Source: JBBECJ01 sp963763325 (GTDB taxonomy: Bacteria > Chloroflexota > Chloroflexia > Thermomicrobiales > CFX8). Taken from it: a stretch of 64,000 bases of DNA. The notes beneath the pieces were generated by a model that worked only from the letters and a program-made list of their open reading frames with translations, was not told where the DNA came from and did no database searches. This document shows, piece by piece, positions 10,168 to 17,982 of this stretch (position 1 is the first letter of the stretch; each line of letters starts with the position of its first letter). The stretch spans positions 124,001-188,000 of the forward strand of contig CAVXOL010000002.1 of NCBI GenBank assembly GCA_963763325.1, in the 5' to 3' direction. The translations under genes were made by a program, and so were the position numbers.

Positions 10168-11091
10168 ATGGCGACAGTGAGGATCCACCTGTTCGGGAAG
10201 TTCGGTGCGTGGCGCGACGATCAGGCGGTCGAGAAACTCGATGCCCGCAGGGTGCAGGAACTGTTCTGCTATCTCATTCTCCATCGCGACCGCTCCCATT
10301 CACGAGAGACGCTCGCGAGCCTGTTCTGGGGTGACAACCCGACCAGCCTCTCCAGGAAATTCCTTCGACAGGCACTCTGGCAGATTCAGACAGCGCTGCA
10401 CCCGGATCGCGGACCGTCTGATGCCCGTATCGTTCTGGTTGACACTGATTGGGTCCAGTTCAACGCAGCGTCGGACGTCTGGGTCGACATCGCGGAGTTT
10501 GAGGAGTCGTTTACCGTCTGTCGTCAGGTGTCTGGCGAACTGCTCGATGACGAACAGTTCACCATCCTCCAGGACGCTGTCAGCCTCTGTCATGCGGATC
10601 TGCTGGAAGGTTGGTATCAGGACTGGTGCCTCTACCAGCGTGAACGGCTCCAGGACATGTACCTGATCATGCTTGACAAGCTGATGGGGTACTGCGAGGC
10701 GCGTTGCCAGTATGAAGCCGGCATCGACTACGGCGCGAGAGTACTGCAACTCGACCGCGCTCGTGAACGCGCCCACCAGCGGTTGATGCGCCTCTATTAC
10801 ATGGCCGGAGACAGGTCCGCCGCGCTGCGGCAATACGAGCGCTGTGTCGTTGCGTTGCGGGAAGAACTCGGCGTCAAGCCAGGCAGGGGAACAACGGTAC
10901 TGTACGAGCAGATCCGCCAGGATCAGTTTCCCATCGTTCCTGCCACGTCCATTCAACCAGCCAGCACCACTCCGCAGAACCCCCTCGACGAGGTTCTCAG
11001 ACGCCTCAAGCAGCTTCAATCCGGCCTGGGAGACCTCCAGCAGCAGGTTCAGGAGGAGATCCAGATCGTCGAAGGATCGATGCAGGGCTAA
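10168..11091 (+). CDS. SARP/BTAD-family transcriptional activator
   Basis: The 307-residue protein starts MATVRIHLFGKF, the usual opening of an OmpR-type winged-helix domain (residues 1-95; DARRVQELFCYLILH, SRETLASLFWGD). A bacterial transcriptional activator (BTAD) TPR-like domain spans about 95-245 (DLLEGWYQDWCLYQRERL; RALRLYYMAGD-like repeats). A C-terminal heptad-rich helix (about 275-305, LKQLQSGLGDLQQQVQEE) may oligomerise. I chose the ATG at 10168 because GTAGGAAG lies 9 bp upstream; a TTG at 10126 is the alternative. It lies directly upstream of, and co-directional with, the injection-system operon and is the best candidate for its activator. It lacks the NB-ARC/TPR extension of large SARPs, so it is a small-type SARP. 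Confidence 0.88.
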   Translation: MATVRIHLFGKFGAWRDDQAVEKLDARRVQELFCYLILHRDRSHSRETLASLFWGDNPTSLSRKFLRQALWQIQTALHPDRGPSDARIVLVDTDWVQFNAASDVWVDIAEFEESFTVCRQVSGELLDDEQFTILQDAVSLCHADLLEGWYQDWCLYQRERLQDMYLIMLDKLMGYCEARCQYEAGIDYGARVLQLDRARERAHQRLMRLYYMAGDRSAALRQYERCVVALREELGVKPGRGTTVLYEQIRQDQFPIVPATSIQPASTTPQNPLDEVLRRLKQLQSGLGDLQQQVQEEIQIVEGSMQG

Positions 11092-11222
11092 CGTTCTGAA
11101 GACGCTCAGCAGACGATGAGAAGACGTTTCCAGAGATGCCAGTCTGCTATCCCCATCCTCGATGGTCATTTAGATTCCATGCGCGTCCACTTCGTCCCGC
11201 GACGTCCGAGCCGCGCGATGGA

Positions 11223-11282
11223 ACCTGACGAGACTGATCGCAGATCCGTCAGGTCTCCTCGTCCCATTGGCATCAGTCAGGT
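11223..11282. promoter_or_regulatory. GTCAGGT-type repeats upstream of the sheath gene
   Basis: ACCTGACG (11223-11230) and CGTCAGGT (11247-11254) form a perfect 8-bp inverted repeat with a 16-base centre, and a third copy GTCAGGT lies at 11276-11282. All are in the leader between the SARP gene and the sheath gene. They could be operator half-sites or an mRNA hairpin. Spacing does not follow the 11-bp direct-repeat pattern known for many SARP sites, so the binding factor is open. Confidence 0.35.
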
Positions 11283-11342
11283 GCGACCGCTGACCTGTCG
11301 CCCAATGTCCCGTCCACATCCCGGATCATTCGAGGAGGTGCA

Positions 11343-13061
11343 ATGTCCACGCTCATCGTTCCAGGCGTACGGGTCGAGGCACGCTTCGATGTCCTCCCGC
11401 CACTGCCGGCCCCTTCGGGAATCCTTGGTGCTGTCGGAATCGTGGATCGGCAGTCACCGGATGGTGAATTGGTTGGCGTCACGAGCATCCCCGAACTGCG
11501 CGAATCCTTCGGGCCAGGGACTGAGGCTAGCATGCCCGAGGTGGTGCACGCTCTGGCAAATGGCGCGAGCGAGGTGCTGATCGCCCCGGTCGCTGGAGGT
11601 CGGGCAGCATCCCTTGCACTGCTCAACGCCAATAGCCAGCCTGCGGTGACACTTCGTGCTCGTTCGAACGGCGCCTGGGCCAACAACCTGCGCGCCGAAG
11701 TTCGCGGTATCGCCAACGCCGACGGCACGATCGTGCGCGTCTCGATCCGGCTACTGGAAAATGGCGCGGTTCGCGAGCAGTTCGACGATCTTCAGGTCCT
11801 GCCGGGTGCGCCCGATGACCTGTTCGACACGATCAACCAGCGTTCACGTCTGGTTGTCGCCGTCCAGCCAGGCTTCGCAACCAACCGCCCGGAACCGGGT
11901 GCCTATGCATTCAACGACGATGGAGATCCAGTCGCCGTCCCCGAGCTGGATGGCGACGATGATCTGTTCGAGCTGCTCGTTGCCGAAGGCGCGAATCCCG
12001 ATGGCCTGAGCATTGAGATCGCCGCGATGGCCGACGACGCCAACCGGTTCAGTCTTCGCGTGCTGCAAGGTGGGCTGCAGGAGCAGTTTCAGAACCTCGA
12101 GATGAATCCGGACAGCGCGGAGTATCTGCCGTACGTGCTGCTCACGCAGAGCCGGCTGATCCGGGTCCGTCCACTCAGCGCGCTTCCTGCAAACCAGCGG
12201 CTGCCACGCGCGACCAGTGGTCTCGAACCGTTCACCAACGGCGCATCTCCGACTGTCGATGCCTATCGCGATGCGATCGATCGTCTCGCGGACGACACGC
12301 GCATCGACCTGGTGCTGGCGTCGATCGATCTCGACCCTGCCGATGATGACGACGAGATCAACGCCAGGGTGCGCCAGATCCATCAGGCGCTGGTGGCGCA
12401 CGCGGTTGCCATGACCGATCGCGGAGCACCGAGAATCGCGTTCGGCTCGGTCACCGCCAACGAGGCAGGTGAACTCGGACGGATTCGAGATCACGCAGCG
12501 ACCGTTCGCAACCGTCGCTTCGTGCTTGTCTCTCCGGCCGGGGCCGAGGGCGCGGTGGCGGGCATGATCGGGCGCATGAATCCGCAGGACTCGCCAACTT
12601 TCAAGCCGGTTCCGCTGTTTAATCTGGCTCCAGCCAGATATCGCGAGAGTGAGCTCAACCGCCTGCTCGGCCCAACCACTAATCTGCTCGTTGTCCAGGA
12701 TCGCGCCGGTCGCGGGGTCGTCGTGCTGAAAGGGATCGACACGACCGGCGACCAGATCTCGGTGACGCGCGTTGCCGACCAGGCGATCCGCGAAACCAAG
12801 GCAATCTCCGAGAACTTCATCGGTCGCCTCAACAACGAGGATGCCAGGATCGCATTGCGACAGCAAATTTTTGCGACATTCACGCGGATGGAGCGGGCGG
12901 GTGCGTTGGTGCCATCCACCGATGGCTCCGACCCGGCCTTCCATGTGAATGTCTATTCGACCCAGCTGGACTTCGCGCAGGGGATTGTGCGCATCGATAT
13001 CGCCGTTCGCCCGGTCCGAGCGATCGACTACATCTACGCCACCATTCGCGTCAAGAACTAA
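11343..13061 (+). CDS. Contractile tail sheath protein
   Basis: This 572-residue protein is the sheath subunit whose contraction drives the inner tube. The N-terminus (MSTLIVPGVRVEARF) and the C-terminal attachment strand (VRPVRAIDYIYATIRV, last ~20 residues) are characteristic of sheath proteins of extracellular/cytosolic injection systems and contractile phages. A large inserted region (about 90-300) precedes the conserved C-terminal half (AFGSVTANEAGELGRIRDHA; NLLVVQDRAGRGVVVLKG). A strong AGGAGG at 11333-11338 marks the start. It is one sheath polypeptide, unlike the two-protein TssB/TssC sheath of T6SS. It is the first gene of a 25-kb one-strand cluster. Confidence 0.92.
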   Translation: MSTLIVPGVRVEARFDVLPPLPAPSGILGAVGIVDRQSPDGELVGVTSIPELRESFGPGTEASMPEVVHALANGASEVLIAPVAGGRAASLALLNANSQPAVTLRARSNGAWANNLRAEVRGIANADGTIVRVSIRLLENGAVREQFDDLQVLPGAPDDLFDTINQRSRLVVAVQPGFATNRPEPGAYAFNDDGDPVAVPELDGDDDLFELLVAEGANPDGLSIEIAAMADDANRFSLRVLQGGLQEQFQNLEMNPDSAEYLPYVLLTQSRLIRVRPLSALPANQRLPRATSGLEPFTNGASPTVDAYRDAIDRLADDTRIDLVLASIDLDPADDDDEINARVRQIHQALVAHAVAMTDRGAPRIAFGSVTANEAGELGRIRDHAATVRNRRFVLVSPAGAEGAVAGMIGRMNPQDSPTFKPVPLFNLAPARYRESELNRLLGPTTNLLVVQDRAGRGVVVLKGIDTTGDQISVTRVADQAIRETKAISENFIGRLNNEDARIALRQQIFATFTRMERAGALVPSTDGSDPAFHVNVYSTQLDFAQGIVRIDIAVRPVRAIDYIYATIRVKN

Positions 13062-13145
13062 CGCTGAAGCCGGGGACTGATGGGAGTCACCCGCAGGTGC
13101 AGGTGACTCCCCGAACTGTCGGCACACGAGAGCCAGGAGGGAATC

Positions 13146-13535
13146 GTGGCGACCATCTTCGCGGCGAGCGAGAGCAGTGTCCAGGTCGATGGCGAGGCCG
13201 TCGAAGGCGTGCGCTCGATCGAGTATCGCCATCATCAGGTTCGTACCAATGTCTACGCGCTCGGCAGTGTCGAACGAGTTGGGCTGACGTCTGGACCGCA
13301 GGCAGTCGAAGGCCTCATGCGCGTTGCGTCTACCAGTACAAAGCTCAACGCACTCACCGGAGACACGATGTTCCAGATCACGGCCCAGTTGCGACATGGC
13401 GCAACACTGATGACCGTCACCTTCGATGAGTGCGTCCTGGTGGAGAAGAGCTTCGACATGTCAGTCGGCGGGCACGGCGAGGCGCTCTACAGCTTCTCCG
13501 CCACCCGCGTGCGTGAAGAAGTACCACAGCCGTGA
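13146..13535 (+). CDS. Injection-system inner tube protein
   Basis: The 129-residue product has the size and beta-rich pattern of gp19/Hcp-like tube subunits that stack as hexameric rings within the sheath. Features include the N-terminal SESSVQVDGEAVEGVRSIEY and the C-terminal LVEKSFDMSVGGHGEALYSF with the ending SATRVREE. The GTG at 13146 follows an AGGAGGG ribosome-binding site. The stop overlaps the next start (GTGA), indicating translational coupling. Only one tube gene is present, whereas some injection systems carry two or three. Confidence 0.78.
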   Translation: MATIFAASESSVQVDGEAVEGVRSIEYRHHQVRTNVYALGSVERVGLTSGPQAVEGLMRVASTSTKLNALTGDTMFQITAQLRHGATLMTVTFDECVLVEKSFDMSVGGHGEALYSFSATRVREEVPQP

Positions 13536-14761
13536 TCGATGGCACGAGCGTCATCATCGATCTCCTGGGCGGCACCGCTGTCCTCGGAGAGGTCGTTGTG
13601 CCGGTCGCTCCAGCCGGCCCGAATGGCGAAATCCAGTTGGGCGGGATCGACGGACCAGTGCTACGCCCGCTCACGTTCGGCGAGCGGGCGGTCGCTGTCT
13701 CGCTCGCAGCGGCGTCAACCAGCCCCAGAGTGAATCTCTGCGCGGAACTGTTGCGGCTCGCCACAACACACGGCGGCGTGGCTGAGCAGACCACGCAGGA
13801 AATCCTCGCCCTCGTGCTGGCCGGCGCCGAGCTTGATGCACCGCCGTTCGTCGAAACGACGTTGCTGGTCGCCCAGGCAACCGGCTGGGATGCGGCACAG
13901 ATAGCACGCACGCAGGCGGTCGACATCGATCGGCTCGCTGCGTTCGTCAGGACGCCGCCGCCCGGTTCGGCATGGAACACCTTGCTGTTGGCTCCGCGCC
14001 AGGACGAGTTGCTGGACGCGATTCGTGCGCGGCTCGCGGACAGGCTGCTGCGGCGAGGCAACAGTTCGTCGCCCGATCGACAATCAGTCCAGTCGGCTGA
14101 CCGCGTGAACCCCGCAGGGGGCGGAGTCGGATCTCGAGACCGCTCGATTGAATGGGACGGCCAAGCCAGCACAGCGGGGCCACTACCCGCCGCTGCTGCC
14201 TTGCGCCCTGGAACACCTTCGACATACGAGAGTCTCACCAGCCAGGACGCGCCGACCATGTCCTCTGCCAACTCAGACGGTGACCGACTCCTGCCCCTTG
14301 AAGACACACGCGCGAACGCGGGCAGAGGCGGGACTCCTGTCGCTCGTGACTCGGTCCACGCGTCGGGTGCTACTCATCACGATCCAGTCGTTGATCCGCC
14401 TCCGACAGCGACGAGTACCTCGGGAACAGGACGTGCCGGTTACCAGCAGTTCCACCGGACGCCACCCTGGACCAGGTTGGTGTCACCGCGTCCAGGTGAA
14501 TCGGATCGATCGCACCTCGCCTGGCCCATAGCGGTTCGGAGCGATGCATTGCCGATGGCGTGGCCCAGCGATTGGTCACCACTCGACGCCTCGCCAGCGT
14601 CGCCAGTGTGGCAGGAGATAGACCAGCCGCATCGTCCCGGACCACATAGAGAACGGATTCAACAGTCTGACGATCAGGCCAGCGATCCACTGCTGCGATT
14701 GGCTGACAACCTGGCGGCGTTGCTGAACACCGAGGCAGATTTGCGAGGGATCGATCCGTGA
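13532..14761 (+). CDS. Tail-assembly-chaperone-like protein with Ser/Pro-rich tail
   Basis: Residues 1-170 form a compact, mostly helical domain (LRPLTFGERAVAVSLAAAS; CAELLRLATTHGG) resembling small proteins that follow the tube gene in phage tails and injection systems and are viewed as assembly chaperones. Residues ~180-380 are low-complexity, rich in Ser, Pro, Thr and Asp and probably disordered; a short helix (DPLLRLADNLAALLNTEADL) closes the 409-residue protein. GTG start overlapping the tube stop codon. Assignment rests mainly on position and size; the long disordered half is unusual. Confidence 0.5.
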   Translation: MIDGTSVIIDLLGGTAVLGEVVVPVAPAGPNGEIQLGGIDGPVLRPLTFGERAVAVSLAAASTSPRVNLCAELLRLATTHGGVAEQTTQEILALVLAGAELDAPPFVETTLLVAQATGWDAAQIARTQAVDIDRLAAFVRTPPPGSAWNTLLLAPRQDELLDAIRARLADRLLRRGNSSSPDRQSVQSADRVNPAGGGVGSRDRSIEWDGQASTAGPLPAAAALRPGTPSTYESLTSQDAPTMSSANSDGDRLLPLEDTRANAGRGGTPVARDSVHASGATHHDPVVDPPPTATSTSGTGRAGYQQFHRTPPWTRLVSPRPGESDRSHLAWPIAVRSDALPMAWPSDWSPLDASPASPVWQEIDQPHRPGPHRERIQQSDDQASDPLLRLADNLAALLNTEADLRGIDP

Positions 14762-15426
14762 GCGTCACCGGTACCAGACCAATCCCACTGCTCGGAGACA
14801 TCTCACTTGAGTATGTGCAGGAGATCGAGAATCGGGTCGATGGCGGCTTCGTGGAAACACGAATCGCGGGACTGCCGGGCACTCTCCAGCAGCGCGCTGG
14901 GCGACCGTCGCACCGTATCACCATCCGTGGCCTGCTGGCTGGAGCATCGGCAGCCGACCAACTCGCGACACTCCAGCGGGCATCCGCGAGCGGTGAAGAG
15001 TTGACCTTTGCGGCGGATATCACGACGGCGCTCGACCTGCAGCGCGTCGTCATTACCAGCTTCAGCGGCGTCGAGGCGGCTGGACGGCCGGATATCTACC
15101 ATTACAGCATCGCGCTCGCCGAAAGCCCCCCGTTGCCGCCACCAGCGCAAGTCAGCGCGTTCGGCGGCCTGGATGATTTCGGCGTCGGCGATCTCGGATT
15201 CGACACTGACATCCTGGGTGATATCGAGGATCTGGCCGGAGAGGTTGCCGGCGCAGTCACCGATGCACTGGATGTCATCGACCAGCTCGGTGCACTGGCC
15301 GGCCTCGGTGACCTCCAGCTCGGTGGATTCCTGAGCCCGATGGGTGACGTCGCGGAATCCGTCAGAGGCATCGGCGGACGGTTCGGGGATGCGGCGCGCA
15401 ACGTCGCGGGGGTCTTCGACACATGA
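14758..15426 (+). CDS. Baseplate protein with DNA-circularisation-N/LysM-type tail domain
   Basis: Residues 1-125 match the pattern of tail-tube-to-hub connectors (ENRVDGGFVETRIAGLPGTL, HRITIRGLLAGASAADQL, LQRVVITSFSGVEA, YHYSIALAES), a family that includes phage DNA-circulation-protein N-domains and CIS proteins that often carry LysM. No LysM repeat is visible here; instead the last ~80 residues are Gly/Asp/Ala-rich and amphipathic (DDFGVGDLGFDTDILGDI). 222 residues, GTG start in a GTGA overlap with the previous gene. Most likely a structural adapter at the baseplate. Confidence 0.55.
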   Translation: MSVTGTRPIPLLGDISLEYVQEIENRVDGGFVETRIAGLPGTLQQRAGRPSHRITIRGLLAGASAADQLATLQRASASGEELTFAADITTALDLQRVVITSFSGVEAAGRPDIYHYSIALAESPPLPPPAQVSAFGGLDDFGVGDLGFDTDILGDIEDLAGEVAGAVTDALDVIDQLGALAGLGDLQLGGFLSPMGDVAESVRGIGGRFGDAARNVAGVFDT

Positions 15427-16451
15427 GCCTGATACCATCTTCGGCCCTGACACTTGGCAACCTGAAGTACGACACGCACCTGTCGAATCTCGTCGCGACG
15501 ATGGCGCTGCTCCCGGCTGTCAACTCTGTCGTCGCGCACCTGCCCACCAGCGTCGAGATCAGCGCCGCGCCCGGCGATCCTGCCCTGCTGGAGCTGGATG
15601 GTGGAGACGGAGCCAGCACCGTCCTGACCGGTAGCGTGCGCGGGTTCCACCGGAGCATCCGCGAAACGCGGGCTGTCGCCGCCGATGCGGGGGCCGACCT
15701 CAGCGCCTACCGGCCGGCAGTCACCTTTGAGAAACAGGACGCAGGCGACGTTATCCGCGCGCTCGCATCCGAAGCAGGCGTCAGCATCAGCGTTGTGGAG
15801 ATGGAACTGCCGCTGGCTGCCTACGTCGCGCACCAGCGGCGCACGGCAGCCGAGCACATTGCCTACCTTGCGAGCCTGGCAGGAGCGATCGCCAGCGTCA
15901 CTGCGGATGGCGAACTCAGCGTCGTTGCCAGACCTGGAGAACAGCCTGAGATGGCGCTGCTCTACGGCCGGGAGATCATCGAGTACGACGTGCGAGAACG
16001 TCCCGGCCCACCCGTTCAACGCGTTGTCGTCGGCAGTGGTCCGGCTGGCGCAGCCAACGCACCGGATGCCCTCCGGCCCAGTGCCGGCCACCTGCCTGGA
16101 AACGCTCCCGATCCTGGCGTAGGCACCGTCTGGCAGAGTGCCTCGGTATTGCGGACACCGGGCGCCGCCGTGACCGCATCGCAGGCAGCAACGACCGACG
16201 CGGCAGCCAGCGCAAGCGCGGTCCAGATGCGCTGTTTCCTGCTCCCCAGCCTGCGGCCGGGCATGGTGATCGAGGTCCAGGAACTGCCTGAAGGGCTGTC
16301 AGGAGGCCCATGGCTCATCACGCGTGTGACACACCAGCTTGCGCCAGGACTGGGAGGCGTGACGACGCTCGAAGGGCAGTCAGCCGGAGCAGACGGTGGT
16401 CTGGGTGGATTGCTTGGCGCGGCTCTCGCGGCGGTGGGGAGTGTCCTGTGA
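15423..16451 (+). CDS. Baseplate hub protein (gpD/gp27-like)
   Basis: A 342-residue protein matching the phage late-control gpD / T4 gp27 part of VgrG: beta-barrel entry (GDPALLELDGGDGASTVLTG), SYRPAVTFEKQ-type strand and VIRALASEAGVSISVVEMEL with an RTAAEHIAYLASLAG helix, and the C-terminal barrel (LRPGMVIEVQELPEG; PWLITRVTHQL). The trimeric hub holds the spike. ATG start overlaps the preceding stop. Hub and spike are separate genes, as in extracellular injection systems and phages, not fused as in T6SS VgrG. Confidence 0.78.
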   Translation: MSLIPSSALTLGNLKYDTHLSNLVATMALLPAVNSVVAHLPTSVEISAAPGDPALLELDGGDGASTVLTGSVRGFHRSIRETRAVAADAGADLSAYRPAVTFEKQDAGDVIRALASEAGVSISVVEMELPLAAYVAHQRRTAAEHIAYLASLAGAIASVTADGELSVVARPGEQPEMALLYGREIIEYDVRERPGPPVQRVVVGSGPAGAANAPDALRPSAGHLPGNAPDPGVGTVWQSASVLRTPGAAVTASQAATTDAAASASAVQMRCFLLPSLRPGMVIEVQELPEGLSGGPWLITRVTHQLAPGLGGVTTLEGQSAGADGGLGGLLGAALAAVGSVL

Positions 16452-17107
16452 GCACGGCGCTGTACCAGAGTATGGCTCGCATCGCGCGGCACGAGGTCCA
16501 TGCACGACCGGTTGCCGGTGTTGGACGTGTCGTCGAACTGTTCCCAGCAGACGGCCCACAACCGGACCATGCCGTCACCGTCCAGATGCGAGACTCCGGC
16601 CTCGTGCTGCCACGCGTCCCGATTGCTGTCGGAGCGATGGGATTTGCCGCAATCCCCGCTGTCGACGACCTTGTCGTGGTCGTCTTCCTCGAAGGGGATT
16701 TCAACGCTCCGGTCGTGGTAGGTCGCCTCTATCATCCAGACCAGAACCCGCCCGAACACGCTGACGGACAGCTTGTTCTCAAACTGCCGTCGGCTTCCGC
16801 CGAGCCAAAGTTCGATCTGGCAGTTGCCGGTGACGAGCCATCGCTACGCCTGAAGCTGTCCGGTGATGTCCTGCTGGAGATCGTCGAAGCATCGGTGCTC
16901 ATCCAGGTGGGAGACATGCAGGTCAGCCTGACCGGCGCGGGCGGCGGTCGAGCGGAAATCGCAGCTGGTGGCGCGAAGCTGACCATCAAGAAGGACGGCG
17001 ACATCGTCCTCTCAACCAGCGGCAAGCTAACTCTGGAAGGCAGCGAGATCGAGATTGCGGGCTCAGCGAAGGTCAAGATCTCTGGTGCGCAGGTGGAGAT
17101 CAACTGA
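16448..17107 (+). CDS. Central spike protein (gpV/gp5-C-like, VgrG-type beta-helix)
   Basis: Residues ~20-100 form an OB-fold (GVGRVVELFPADGPQPDHAV, RVPIAVGAMGFAAIPAVDD) ending in DLVVVVFLEGDFNAPVVVGR, the hallmark of VgrG/gpV spikes ('..vvvgFl.GD...P.vlG..'). Residues ~120-219 are short alternating strands typical of the trimeric beta-helix needle (KLTIKKDGDIVLSTSGKLTL, EGSEIEIAGSAKVKI). I chose the GTG at 16448 (GTGA overlap with the hub) because upstream in-frame sequence is unrelated. 219 residues. Confidence 0.88.
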   Translation: MSTALYQSMARIARHEVHARPVAGVGRVVELFPADGPQPDHAVTVQMRDSGLVLPRVPIAVGAMGFAAIPAVDDLVVVVFLEGDFNAPVVVGRLYHPDQNPPEHADGQLVLKLPSASAEPKFDLAVAGDEPSLRLKLSGDVLLEIVEASVLIQVGDMQVSLTGAGGGRAEIAAGGAKLTIKKDGDIVLSTSGKLTLEGSEIEIAGSAKVKISGAQVEIN

Positions 17108-17505
17108 TGGGTATGCCAGCAGCAACCGCCAACAGCAGCGTGACCGGCATCGACATCCATTTTGTGCTGGTGCCGACACCTGGTGGGCCAGTTCCAACAC
17201 CACTGCCGCATGCCTTCAATGGAACGATCGACGGCGGGCTGGTCAACAACGTCAAGATCAACGGCCAGCCGGCGGCGGTGGTCGGCTCGACCGCGACGAA
17301 CGAACCTGCACACTTCCGACGCCACCGGGGACCGGATTTCAGAAGCCGCCAGCGAATCAGCGGAAGCGTGTTTATTGGCAGCGCCACCGTACGGATCGGT
17401 GGCAAGGCGGCCGCCCGCAATGGCGATCCGGTGACGACCTGTAACGACCCGGCCGATCTACCGGCAGGCACGATCATCGCAGTTGGCACCGTCCTGATCG
17501 GCTAG
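17107..17505 (+). CDS. PAAR-type spike tip protein
   Basis: The 132-residue protein has the PAAR layout: an N-terminal strand set (MGMPAATANSSVTGIDIH), GTIDGGLVNNVKINGQPAAV, and the closing VFIGSATVRIGGKAAARNGD with TCNDPADLPAGTIIAVGTV. Such proteins sharpen the spike tip and can carry metal or effector domains; none is attached here. Residues ~68-88 read abnormally (HFRRHRGPDFRSRQR); the neighbouring frame gives HLPTPPGTGFQKPPANQ, the conserved sequence expected there. Two compensating one-base indels near 17312 and 17368 would explain this. The start overlaps the spike stop by one base. Confidence 0.85.
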   Translation: MGMPAATANSSVTGIDIHFVLVPTPGGPVPTPLPHAFNGTIDGGLVNNVKINGQPAAVVGSTATNEPAHFRRHRGPDFRSRQRISGSVFIGSATVRIGGKAAARNGDPVTTCNDPADLPAGTIIAVGTVLIG

Positions 17506-17517
17506 GTAAGGAACGAC

Positions 17518-17982
17518 ATGGTGGACGATCTCCACGGAACAGACCTCGCGGTCACTCCGTTCCTGATAGCGCACGATGCCGCCGAACGCGATCTCGTCCC
17601 ACGCCGGATCTTCGGGCGGTCGAGTGCGGCCAGCGCGCAGGAGATCATCGATCTTGAGACGATGAGCGGCCGCCGCAACCTCGCCCAGGCACTGCTGCTG
17701 CGGCTGCTCACCCCGCGTGGCTCGCTGAGCGAGTTGGGGCATTCCGGGTACGGCTCCCGGCTGCACGAGCTGATTGGCCAGCACAAGACCGAGGCGACCC
17801 GCAACCTCTGCCGCGCCCACATCCTCGAAGTCGTCGCCCAGGAGCCACGCGTCGAGAACACCGCGACCGAGATCACCTTCGATCTGGCCGCCGAAGACCC
17901 ATCGTCCTTCAACGTCATCCTTGCCGTGCAGCCGCGCTCGGGCGGCGAGCCGGTAGGGCTGTCGCTGGAGGTCGGTCTATGA
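17518..17982 (+). CDS. Baseplate wedge protein, gp25/gpW-like
   Basis: 154 residues with the gp25-like core: NLAQALLLRLLTPRGSLSELGHSGYGSRLHELIG followed by helix and strand to the end, the region that in phage gp25 contacts the sheath and nucleates its assembly (quoted here only by its key residues LLTPRG, GYGS and LHEL). The ATG at 17518 follows AAGGAA; the stop overlaps the next ATG. Position between PAAR and the gpJ-like gene matches injection-system gene order. Confidence 0.82.
   Translation: MVDDLHGTDLAVTPFLIAHDAAERDLVPRRIFGRSSAASAQEIIDLETMSGRRNLAQALLLRLLTPRGSLSELGHSGYGSRLHELIGQHKTEATRNLCRAHILEVVAQEPRVENTATEITFDLAAEDPSSFNVILAVQPRSGGEPVGLSLEVGL

Noticed and set aside
11844..13397. 517-codon open frame on the minus strand opposite the sheath gene
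   Set aside because: It is an antisense shadow: high-GC third positions keep it open, and the sheath protein on the other strand is unmistakable.
11343..17505. Type VI secretion system
   Set aside because: Sheath is one gene rather than TssB/TssC, and no TssJ/L/M membrane complex or ClpV is present in the window.
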